Source: an uncultured euryarchaeote
Lineage (GTDB): Archaea; Thermoplasmatota; Poseidoniia; Poseidoniales; Thalassarchaeaceae
Assembly (NCBI GenBank): GCA_937897085.1
Contig: CALCOR010000119.1
Location: 1-10,567 of the forward strand
Length of the DNA: 10,567 bases
Reading direction: 5' to 3'
The notes beneath the pieces were generated by a model that did no database searches, had not been told where the DNA came from, and was given only the letters and a program-made list of their open reading frames with translations. Position 1 is the stretch's first letter. Each line of letters starts with the position of its first letter. The position numbers and the translations under genes are program-made. Positions 1-7,021 of this stretch are shown here, piece by piece.

Positions 1-1320
1 GATAGAGGGGAGGATGGGGCGCAGAAAGACCGCGGCGCAGCCAACGAAGGATTGCTGGATACGCTTGCCGGAATCCTCGTCGAGCAGGGTCGCTGCGCAA
101 TCTACCCTGAAGGGACGGCGCACCTCGGCAGCCGGCCTGAGCGAATCAAGACCGGTCCGGCACGAATCATGCTGCGCGCCATCCGCCGCTCCAGGGAGGC
201 CGGAGTTCCCGATCCAGCGCTGGTTCCAGTCGGCATCCACTACACGGACCAGAACAAGTTCCGCGAACGTGGCTTGCTGCAGGTCCACCCGCCGATGCAA
301 CTGCCACCGCTGCCCGAAGAAGATGATGCCCCTGAGCCAAGTCAGGAATTGCTTGCTGAGTTCGACGCGGCCGAAGCGGCCGACCGTGCATGGGTGCAAG
401 CGGTCACTGGCCTGCTGGCAGTCGAGATGGAACGCACCAGTCAAGGGCTCGACAACTGGGATGACCGCAAACTGCTCTGGAGGACTCGTAGCCTCGTCTG
501 GGTGCATCGAGCGCGGGCCGAAGGAAGGAAAGGCGCCCCAACCTATGCGGAAGCGGTTCTCGGGGCGCAACGAACACGCGCTGCGTGGTTGCACATGCTC
601 GAGGAACAACCCGAACAGGCCGAGGGGCTCAGGGGTGAGGTCGCGGCGCATTCGGAGCGCATGCAGGAGCATGGTCTGAAGGAGTTCGAACTCTACGAGC
701 GGGACTCACGACCCGGCTACTATGAACTGTCCAAAGCGGCGGTGCTGCTGGTCTGGTCGACAGTCTGGATCCTCGGTATGATGGCCTGGGGTGCGATGAT
801 CGGATCATACCCCCCTTACCGTCTGGCAGGCAAGTTGTCGAAACCATATGAGGAGAAGATGACGTATGCCTTGGGGACGTACAAGATAGCCATCGCGTTC
901 ATCCTGCTCCCTTTGTGGTGGCTGCTCATCTCCCTCCCAATCGCTTGGTTGATTACCACCCCATCGAGCCCAGTATGGTCCATTCCCAGCTATGGTGTGC
1001 TGCCATTGATCCAACCCCACCTGCTCGAAGTACCGCTGCTGTTGATGGCGGTGCTGCTGCTGTTCGGATGGCCGCTCAGCGCTCGACTGCATTTGATTCT
1101 CTGGAGGCGAGCGCTGCTCTCATGGAGGACCTGGCGCAGGTGGTTCCGGCTGCGCGATGGTTCGATTCCGTGGAAGGAACTGCAGGCCGGCCAGCACGAT
1201 CTGGCGGTTCGCTTGGACGACATCGGGCGCTCTCTCGTGCTGCCCGGAGACCCCGACTGGAAGCCTCCGCCCACCGGGGTGGACGACCACGAAATGGTCA
1301 GGCTACGAACGACGCCCTGA
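1..1320 (+). CDS. PlsC-family glycerolipid acyltransferase, 5'-truncated by the window
   Basis: The frame is open from base 1, so the true start and the catalytic HxxxxD motif lie upstream; 439 codons are visible. The YPEGT motif (visible residues 35-39) is the phosphate-binding motif III of PlsC-type acyltransferases. It is followed by a KTGPARI stretch, as in the Sct1/Gpt2-like and AAK14816-like branch. These enzymes transfer an acyl group to glycerol-3-phosphate or lysophosphatidate in phospholipid synthesis. After the catalytic domain come a charged, probably helical region and about three hydrophobic segments (roughly residues 247-269, 296-317 and 341-363). A basic amphipathic stretch and a short soluble tail follow. 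The extra membrane domain makes it much longer than a minimal PlsC. The family is well supported; the exact acceptor and acyl donor are not known. If the source is archaeal, an ester-lipid enzyme is notable. Confidence 0.8.
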   Translation, partial: DRGEDGAQKDRGAANEGLLDTLAGILVEQGRCAIYPEGTAHLGSRPERIKTGPARIMLRAIRRSREAGVPDPALVPVGIHYTDQNKFRERGLLQVHPPMQLPPLPEEDDAPEPSQELLAEFDAAEAADRAWVQAVTGLLAVEMERTSQGLDNWDDRKLLWRTRSLVWVHRARAEGRKGAPTYAEAVLGAQRTRAAWLHMLEEQPEQAEGLRGEVAAHSERMQEHGLKEFELYERDSRPGYYELSKAAVLLVWSTVWILGMMAWGAMIGSYPPYRLAGKLSKPYEEKMTYALGTYKIAIAFILLPLWWLLISLPIAWLITTPSSPVWSIPSYGVLPLIQPHLLEVPLLLMAVLLLFGWPLSARLHLILWRRALLSWRTWRRWFRLRDGSIPWKELQAGQHDLAVRLDDIGRSLVLPGDPDWKPPPTGVDDHEMVRLRTTP

Positions 1321-1364
1321 GGTGCGGCTCGTGCGGGCATGACCTGCGCATGAGCGCGCGGCCT

Positions 1365-1385
1365 CTTCGCCTCCTTGAGGCGAAG
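1365..1385. other. Perfect 9-bp inverted repeat with 3-nt loop between genes
   Basis: The arms CTTCGCCTC (1365-1373) and GAGGCGAAG (1377-1385) pair perfectly around a CTT loop. The hairpin lies 44 nt after the acyltransferase stop and 74 nt before the next start, in the 139-nt gap between the two units. No T-run follows, so it is not a classic intrinsic terminator. It could be a terminator-like or RNA-processing hairpin, or a protein-binding site. I saw no convincing TATA box in this gap. Confidence 0.45.
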
Positions 1386-1459
1386 CATCAATGAGCGGTG
1401 TCATCTGGGCAGCACTGCAAGGCGGCAGCGGATGCCCGGAGCCTTAGGGAAGCAAGAGC

Positions 1460-2068
1460 ATGGTTCGTATCAGGGTCCCTATGCTCCCCGCTCCCGGCGA
1501 ATTGCCGTGGTCGGCCAGCGTAAACGATACCGAGGTCGACATCCACGTCGAGAGCAACGCCATCCTGCTCGATGTTCTGCGTGACCAGGTCGGCACCCTT
1601 GGCGTCAAGCGAGGCTGCGACATGGGAACCTGCGGCTGCTGCTCGGTGCTGGTAGACGGTGAGCCACGACTCTCCTGCCTGATGCTGGCTCACGAGGCTG
1701 CCGGCTGTGCTCTAACCACTGTCGAAGGGCTGGCTGACGGTCACCATCTGCATCCGATCCAAGAGACGTTCACCACCCATGGCGGGAGCCAGTGCGGCTT
1801 CTGCACACCCGGGTTCCTGGTGGTCATCTCGGCGCTGCTGGAGGAGAATCCAGAACCGAATGAAGCCGAGATCAAGGCGGCCATCGACGGCAACCTATGC
1901 CGCTGCACCGGCTACCAGCAGATCGTCGATTCGGTGCGAGCGGCGTCGATGATCATCACCTCGGGTAAGAAGACTGCAGATGCCACCGACCCCATGCCTG
2001 ACCCACACCCCGGGATGCCGACGGTGGAAGTCGAATCCGAGGAATTGGAGGTGGTTCCGGATGAGTGA
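1460..2068 (+). CDS. Molybdenum hydroxylase small subunit, two [2Fe-2S] clusters (HcrC/CoxS/XdhC-type)
   Basis: This is the iron-sulfur subunit that carries electrons between the molybdenum centre and FAD in xanthine dehydrogenase-family enzymes. The plant-type ferredoxin domain binds one [2Fe-2S] cluster through C53, C58, C61 and C73 (pattern GCxxGxCGxC). The helical second domain binds the other through C112, C115, C147 and C149 (QCGFC and CRCTGY). All eight ligands are present. C60 is an extra cysteine inside the first motif. The family is usually about 155-165 residues; this one has 202, with a roughly 30-residue acidic, proline-containing tail after about residue 170. The ATG at 1460 has a weak AGGGA (1446-1450) ahead of it. 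The ATG at 1481 (residue 8) is an alternative start. The stop overlaps the large-subunit start by 8 nt, indicating translational coupling. Confidence 0.93.
   Translation: MVRIRVPMLPAPGELPWSASVNDTEVDIHVESNAILLDVLRDQVGTLGVKRGCDMGTCGCCSVLVDGEPRLSCLMLAHEAAGCALTTVEGLADGHHLHPIQETFTTHGGSQCGFCTPGFLVVISALLEENPEPNEAEIKAAIDGNLCRCTGYQQIVDSVRAASMIITSGKKTADATDPMPDPHPGMPTVEVESEELEVVPDE
2047..2053 (+). promoter_or_regulatory. Ribosome binding site deciding the large-subunit start
   Basis: GGAGGTG lies exactly 7 nt before the ATG at 2061, inside the end of the small-subunit gene. It favours 2061 over the longer in-frame opening at 1980, whose extra residues would be translated out of frame from small-subunit sequence and look nothing like the family. 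Confidence 0.8.
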
Positions 2069-4838
2069 CGATGACGAGATGGTCGGCTACAAGCAGCAGC
2101 CGGGCAAACTGCCGTTCGCTCGTCCGGGCAGTGGTGGTTCCGAGAAGTTCAGTGAACTGCGGGACGAGTCACGCATCCCTGAGAGTCAGGGCGGCACTCT
2201 CGCCCAGCCGCAGGGCGCCAACCGCCATGACTCGCTGATTACAGGCGCAGCCATCGGACGGCGCACTCCGATGGTGGACAGCCGTTGGAAGGTGATGGGC
2301 CAAGCGAAGTACGGAGACGACATCAGATTACCCGGCGAGTTGTTCGGCAGGATCCTGCGCTCGCCGCACCACTACGCTCGCATCAGGTCGATCGACACCT
2401 CGGCCGCCGAGGCACTTCCGGGAGTGGTTGCAGTGTCCACCGGCAGCGAGGCGCCTGCTTGCTTCGGCGTGTTGCCGGTGACCAAGGACGAACATGCGAT
2501 GGCTCAGGAGAAAGTGAGGCACGTCGGTGACCTGGTAGCGTGTGTGGCGGCAGAGGATGAACTGACGGCGTTGGAGGCATTGAGACTCATCGAGGTCGAC
2601 TACGAGGTCCTCGATGCGGTGCACGACATGCGCGACGGACTGAAGGATGCCGAGGAGCCAATCCACGACCGAGGCAAGTATCACATCGGTGATTCCAATG
2701 TGCAGAAACGGGTCTTCCAAGAGTTCGGTGACATTTCTGGGATGCGAGATTCGGCGGTGGCCACGCACACCTCTGACTGGTATTTCGCCGGTGCGAATCA
2801 TGGGTTCACAGAGCCACACGCTGTCGCCGCTCACTGGGAGCCGAATGGAAGGCTGACGCTCTACACACCGCAACAGGTTCCGCACTACGTCCATCGGGCG
2901 CTGGCTGACGTGCTCGACATCCCGATGCACCAAATCAACGTCTACCGCACTGCCGTGGGTGGTGGATTCGGGGGCAAGTCCGACCCGTTCCCGCACGAGA
3001 TGTGCGCCGCCATACTTGCTCGCAAGTCGGGGCGGCCGGTTCGCATCACCTTTGATCGCGACGAGGTGTTCTACGTCAATCGCGGCAGGCATCCCTCACG
3101 CCTCGGGATGGTGATTCATGCTGACAGCCAAGGCAGATTGTGCGGCATGGAGACGGACGCGCTGCTCGATGGCGGCGCGTTCGCCTCGTTCGGGCATGTG
3201 ACCACCTACTACAACGGCGTGCTGCACACCGCTCCCTACGAGATCGGGGGGTTCCACTACACCGGTACACGGGTGTGGACCAACAAGCCGGCCAGTGGTG
3301 CGATGCGCGGCCATGGTGCCGTCAACTCTCGCTGCGCGGTCGAGGTCGGCATCGATGACGTGTGCGAGCAGTTGAGCGTCGACCCAATCGACTTCCGGCT
3401 CGCCAACCTGCTGCCACCGATGAGTCGCACCATCACCGGGTTCCGCATAACCAGCATCGGGATGCGAGAGTGCCTCGAGCGGGTGCGCCGGGCCTCAGAC
3501 TGGGATGACCGCTTCCGCAAACTTCCTCTGGGACACGGATTGGGCATCGGCTGTGGATTCTTCATCTCCGGCAGCGCCCTGCCGATTCACTGGGAGCCGA
3601 ACAAGTTCCCGCACGCCACCGTCCACCTCAAGGTGGACATGGACGGCGGGGTGACCGTGCACACCGGAGCTGCTGAGATCGGTCAAGGCTCGGACACAGT
3701 CGTCGCGCTGGCCGTCGCCGAGGTGCTCGGACTGCCGCTGGACATGATTCGCATCCGCTCGCGGGAATCGGACACCTCTCCAGTCGATCTCGGCTCCTAT
3801 TCCAGCCGTGTGACGTTCATGAACTGCAACGCGGCGATCAGCGCGGCCATGGAGATTCGCCAGGAACTTCTCGATGCCACCTCGATGATCACCGGTGCAC
3901 CAACGGAACGGCTGGTGATCGGGGATCGCAGGATATTCAGCAAGGACGACCCGGCGGTCGGAGTATCGTATCTCGAGGCGCTGCAGAAGGCGCAGGAGGA
4001 CCGCGGTGCGCTGGCCTCCTCAGGCGCCTATAGAACGCCACCCATGGGCCGAACCCACAAAGGAGCAGCCGCCGGTTTGGCACCCGCATATTCGTTCAGC
4101 GCGTACGTCGCTGAGGTGAAGGTCGACGTCGAGACCGGCCAGACTTCCGTGCTCAAGGTGTGGGCGGCACACGATTGCGGCAAGGCGCTCAATCCGCTGG
4201 CTGTCGAGGGGCAGATGATTGGCTCTATCCACATGGGGATGGGGCAGGTGCTCTCTGAGGAGATGCGCTACGGTCGTTCGGGCAACCTGCTCAACGCCGA
4301 CCTGCTGGACTACAAGATTCCCACCGTCCACGAGATGCCAGAGGTCACGCCGATCATCGTAGAGAGCAACGACCCAGAAGGGCCGTTCGGGGCGAAGGAG
4401 GCTGGAGAAGGTCCGCTGCTCCCTATCCTGCCCGCCATCTGCAACGCAGTCTACGACGCCATCGGCATTCGCATCCACGAACTGCCGCTCGCACCCGCGC
4501 TGGTGCACAGGGAGATCGAGAAGCGCTGCAAGGAACTGGGAATCGACGACCCGCTCGACCTACCCTCACCGGACCTCGAACACTCGCCTCTGCACCATGT
4601 GCTCAGGGAGCGCGCCGACGAGCACTCCGTGCGTGACTTGGAGCGCAAACTGGACGGCGAGCGCGATCAGTATCACAACGGCGCCCTGTTCGGCCTCGAT
4701 GCGACCATCCCCGCCGATGAGCAGGACGACTCATGGACGGCGGTGGTCCTGCCAGATGAACAGTATCTCGAATCACCACGTCTGGCGGGCAGCGCTTGGC
4801 TGCATGTAGAGCGCCGCCATCAAGGAGGTGATGCGTGA
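2061..4838 (+). CDS. Molybdopterin-binding large subunit, xanthine dehydrogenase family, 4-hydroxybenzoyl-CoA reductase (HcrA)-like
   Basis: This is the catalytic subunit, 925 residues from the ATG at 2061. The hammerhead domain starts near residue 72. Cofactor-contact motifs are GGGFGGK (300-306), AMRGHG (414-419), GQGSD (541-545) and GSYSSR (578-583). The likely catalytic base is E783 in KEAGEGP, equivalent to the conserved Glu of xanthine oxidase. The cysteine loop of form I CO dehydrogenase (AYxCSFR) is absent; NKPASGAMRGHG is there instead. From remembered family sequences, the blocks SDPFPHE, NRGRHP, NKPxxGxxRGHG and DLGSYSSRVT look most like HcrA, which removes the phenolic hydroxyl of 4-hydroxybenzoyl-CoA. 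The substrate here is unproven. About 50 extra N-terminal and 98 extra C-terminal residues (from about 828) go beyond the usual length of around 770. It lies between and overlaps both partner genes. Confidence 0.9.
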   Translation: MSDDDEMVGYKQQPGKLPFARPGSGGSEKFSELRDESRIPESQGGTLAQPQGANRHDSLITGAAIGRRTPMVDSRWKVMGQAKYGDDIRLPGELFGRILRSPHHYARIRSIDTSAAEALPGVVAVSTGSEAPACFGVLPVTKDEHAMAQEKVRHVGDLVACVAAEDELTALEALRLIEVDYEVLDAVHDMRDGLKDAEEPIHDRGKYHIGDSNVQKRVFQEFGDISGMRDSAVATHTSDWYFAGANHGFTEPHAVAAHWEPNGRLTLYTPQQVPHYVHRALADVLDIPMHQINVYRTAVGGGFGGKSDPFPHEMCAAILARKSGRPVRITFDRDEVFYVNRGRHPSRLGMVIHADSQGRLCGMETDALLDGGAFASFGHVTTYYNGVLHTAPYEIGGFHYTGTRVWTNKPASGAMRGHGAVNSRCAVEVGIDDVCEQLSVDPIDFRLANLLPPMSRTITGFRITSIGMRECLERVRRASDWDDRFRKLPLGHGLGIGCGFFISGSALPIHWEPNKFPHATVHLKVDMDGGVTVHTGAAEIGQGSDTVVALAVAEVLGLPLDMIRIRSRESDTSPVDLGSYSSRVTFMNCNAAISAAMEIRQELLDATSMITGAPTERLVIGDRRIFSKDDPAVGVSYLEALQKAQEDRGALASSGAYRTPPMGRTHKGAAAGLAPAYSFSAYVAEVKVDVETGQTSVLKVWAAHDCGKALNPLAVEGQMIGSIHMGMGQVLSEEMRYGRSGNLLNADLLDYKIPTVHEMPEVTPIIVESNDPEGPFGAKEAGEGPLLPILPAICNAVYDAIGIRIHELPLAPALVHREIEKRCKELGIDDPLDLPSPDLEHSPLHHVLRERADEHSVRDLERKLDGERDQYHNGALFGLDATIPADEQDDSWTAVVLPDEQYLESPRLAGSAWLHVERRHQGGDA
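4824..4830 (+). promoter_or_regulatory. Ribosome binding site deciding the FAD-subunit start
   Basis: GGAGGTG ends 7 nt before the ATG at 4838. The same spacing is seen at the large subunit and the DUF58 gene, so ATG 4838 is preferred over the adjacent in-frame GTG at 4835. The chosen start shares one base with the large-subunit stop (TGATG). Confidence 0.7.
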
Positions 4839-5833
4839 TGCGCATGCCACCGTTCGAGCTGCATCTCCCAGAATCACTGGATAGTGCGATGACCATAGCT
4901 GGAGAACTCGCAGATGAGGACTGCGACTTCGATTGGATCGCCGGGGGCACCGACCTGCTGCCCAATTACAAGTGGCACCTGAACTCAAAGCCGCACGTGA
5001 TCTCGCTGGCGAAGGTGAGCGAACTCTCGACCCTCGAGCCCACCCACATCGGTGCCATGGTCCGCCTGCAGGCGCTGGCGACCTCGGATTCCTGTCACCC
5101 TCTGCTCCGGCAGACCTCCGGCACCATCGCCTCGGTGATGATCCGGCGCTCAGGAACGGTTGGAGGCAACATATGCCTCGACACCCGCTGCTTCTGGTTC
5201 AACCAGGGTGAAGAGTGGCGGCGCTCGATCGACTGGTGCATCAAATGCGATTGTGGGACCGGCGCTGACTGCCGTGTGATCTCCCACCAGAACGAGTTGT
5301 GCGTAGCCACTTACCAAGCAGACCTCGCGGCATCTCTGCTCGCTCTTGATGCGACCATCCACCTGGCTAGCCCCGATGGTTCTCGCTCGCTGCCGCTGGC
5401 CGAGTTCTTCCAAGAGGACGGCATAACTCGCAATGTGCTCAAGGATGGAGAGATGGTCACCCACCTCACGCTTCCCGATGACGCCGAGGATTGGCAAGGA
5501 GACTACCAGAAACTGCGTCTGCGCGAATCGTGGGATTTCCCTGAAGCCGGAATCGCCGCCGCATGGAAGATCGATGGAGATGGTAACTTGGACGGGCTGC
5601 GCGTCGCCTCCACTGCGTTGGAATCGATACCGCGGTTGCATCAAGAACTGGCTGATGAGGCGCGTGAAGGATGGGCTGGAGTCGAGAGTGTGAATTCCTT
5701 GGCGGTAGCGGTACAGAAGGCCGTCAAGCCTGTGAACAACACCTGGTTCCCTCCCTCATACCGGAAGAAGATGGTGCGCGTGCTGACCCGCAGGGCGCTG
5801 GCGCCGCTGGAAAGAGTCGAGGCTGCGAACTGA
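4838..5833 (+). CDS. FAD-binding medium subunit with extra [4Fe-4S] insertion, HcrB-like
   Basis: This is the flavin subunit (331 residues) of the same enzyme. The two FAD pyrophosphate-binding loops are visible as AGGTDL in the N-terminal domain and TVGGNI just before residue 113. Right after the second loop comes a cysteine-rich insertion (about residues 113-156) with C118, C134, C145 and C155, plus C137 and C139. The surrounding pattern RCFWFNQ, WRRS, DWC, ADCRV, ELCVATY and DLAASLLAL matches the insertion in 4-hydroxybenzoyl-CoA reductase beta subunits. There four cysteines hold a [4Fe-4S] cluster near the surface that accepts electrons from ferredoxin. Ordinary xanthine or CO dehydrogenase flavin subunits lack it. 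The C-terminal CO-dehydrogenase flavoprotein domain follows. The overall length is typical for HcrB. The family is firm, the cluster very likely, the substrate open. Confidence 0.9.
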   Translation: MRMPPFELHLPESLDSAMTIAGELADEDCDFDWIAGGTDLLPNYKWHLNSKPHVISLAKVSELSTLEPTHIGAMVRLQALATSDSCHPLLRQTSGTIASVMIRRSGTVGGNICLDTRCFWFNQGEEWRRSIDWCIKCDCGTGADCRVISHQNELCVATYQADLAASLLALDATIHLASPDGSRSLPLAEFFQEDGITRNVLKDGEMVTHLTLPDDAEDWQGDYQKLRLRESWDFPEAGIAAAWKIDGDGNLDGLRVASTALESIPRLHQELADEAREGWAGVESVNSLAVAVQKAVKPVNNTWFPPSYRKKMVRVLTRRALAPLERVEAAN

Positions 5834-5845
5834 AGAGGTGAGAAG

Positions 5846-6796
5846 ATGCGCATACCCCAACTGCTGACTGCTCTCCTCTTGCTGGGAATGCTGGCAAACG
5901 TACCCGTCGCTGCACAGGAGGTGCCTATTGGTTGGGAGATGGGCCTCACGCCCGCACCCGGGAGCGAAGAGACGAATTTCACTCTGGGAGAGAACGGGGA
6001 GGTTGGGCTATCCTTCTGGGTGCGCAACGACTACGACACGAACAGCATCACTGTGACCATAGAGTACGATCTTCCCTTCTCCGCCGACGTGAGCGGCCCG
6101 GACGAGGTCGAGGTCGGCGCAGGTGACAACGAGACGTTCACGTTCACCGTCAAGGATGTGACAGTAATCGACTTCGACGCCGGGCAGTCAGATGATTACG
6201 AGGTGGAGGGGCGCCTCGCCTCCTTGGGCAGCGTCCCTGCCCCCGCACCCGATGTGGACAACGACAACGAGGGCATGTTGGTGATTCCACATATCGTTGG
6301 TCTCGACCTCTCTCTTGAGGACCCTTCCGGGGCATCCAACGCCGGTACCGCAACCGAATTGACCGCAGTGGTGACCAACAACGGCAACGCTCCAGACTCG
6401 GTCAGGGTGGCGACCGTCGATGACACCTGTCCGCTGCTTGAGGTCAGCGGCGAGCAGGCACTGCTCGGCGTCAGCATCGCCAAGGGGGGCACACATACGG
6501 TCAACCTGACCGCCAGCGCATCTCCAAGCCATCCGACGAAGACCTGCAGAATCGAACTGTCGATTCAATCCCAAGGAGACTGGAACGTCGGCACGTTGCG
6601 CACTGCCGACAGCGAGGAGATCACATTGAAGATCGAGTCAGAGCCGGTTGGTGGCAGTGGCGGTGGCGGCTCTAGTTCAGGCGATGGTGATTCTGACGAC
6701 GGCGATGAGATCATCTCGAGCAACTTCGCGCCGCTGCCCATCTGGCTGCCTCTGGCTGCGCTCGCCGGAGCGGCGATGTTGCGCCGGCGGGATTGA
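5846..6796 (+). CDS. Secreted or membrane-anchored protein with two Ig-like (NEW3/CARDB-type) domains
   Basis: The protein has 316 residues. A signal peptide spans about 1-23 (hydrophobic core LLTALLLLGML, likely cut after VAA). Two beta-sandwich-like repeats follow at about 30-130 and 150-258. The second contains VTNNGNAPDSVRV, typical of NEW3/CARDB-like adhesion domains. C195 and C234 may form a disulfide in the second domain. A glycine-serine then aspartate-rich linker (269-288) leads to a hydrophobic C-terminal segment (about 296-312) and a final RRRD. That tripartite end resembles a C-terminal membrane anchor or sorting signal. It starts 12 nt after the FAD subunit with GAGGTG (5835-5840) upstream, so it is probably cotranscribed with the molybdenum enzyme. 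No enzymatic motif is visible. Surface attachment or extracellular scaffolding is possible, but the role is not known. Confidence 0.82.
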   Translation: MRIPQLLTALLLLGMLANVPVAAQEVPIGWEMGLTPAPGSEETNFTLGENGEVGLSFWVRNDYDTNSITVTIEYDLPFSADVSGPDEVEVGAGDNETFTFTVKDVTVIDFDAGQSDDYEVEGRLASLGSVPAPAPDVDNDNEGMLVIPHIVGLDLSLEDPSGASNAGTATELTAVVTNNGNAPDSVRVATVDDTCPLLEVSGEQALLGVSIAKGGTHTVNLTASASPSHPTKTCRIELSIQSQGDWNVGTLRTADSEEITLKIESEPVGGSGGGGSSSGDGDSDDGDEIISSNFAPLPIWLPLAALAGAAMLRRRD

Positions 6797-6942
6797 AACC
6801 GGCATTCCACCACCTCTCCGGGGCCGTAGCGGGTTACCCGCGCCGCGCCCGCCCGAGTCACCCGATGAGAGGGATGATACTGAAAGGGGTCTGTTGAAAC
6901 CTCGCAAGAACCGCCCAGAGGGCGCAATCGTGCTGCCCCAAC

Positions 6943-6951
6943 CTATATTTG
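6943..6951 (+). promoter_or_regulatory. Likely archaeal TATA box for the DUF4350-MoxR-DUF58 unit
   Basis: CTATATTTG is the one clearly AT-rich element in an otherwise GC-rich 225-nt gap (6797-7021), the longest gap in the window. By the usual archaeal spacing transcription would start near 6970, giving a leader of roughly 50 nt to the ATG at 7022. The rest of the gap holds a small inverted repeat (GCGGGTTACCCGC, 6829-6841) and nothing else recognisable. A bacterial -10-like element is an alternative reading. Confidence 0.4.
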
Positions 6952-7021
6952 CAGAACTTCATTCCCGCGGCCAGCGAGTGTACCATTGGTCTGGGTAACA
7001 CTTTCAGGGATGTATGAATCA

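Noticed and set aside
14..679. Second + strand open frame overlapping the acyltransferase
   Set aside because: It is Arg/Ser-rich, typical of an alternative frame of a GC-rich gene, while the other frame carries the YPEGT motif.
1980..2060. Upstream in-frame extension of the large subunit
   Set aside because: The extra residues read the small-subunit tail in another frame, and a strong ribosome site points to 2061.
4020..4508. Reverse-strand open frame inside the large subunit
   Set aside because: It is antisense to a conserved catalytic domain, has no recognisable domain, and no gene in the window is on the - strand.
2061..4838. Aerobic CO dehydrogenase (CoxL form I)
   Set aside because: The gene order small-large-medium differs from coxMSL, the AYxCSFR copper loop is missing, and the FAD subunit has an HCR-type insertion.
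6829..6841. Inverted repeat GCGGGTTACCCGC as terminator or operator
   Set aside because: The arms are only 5-6 bp in a GC-rich stretch, with a 1-3 nt loop, no T-run and no second copy seen, so chance is likely.
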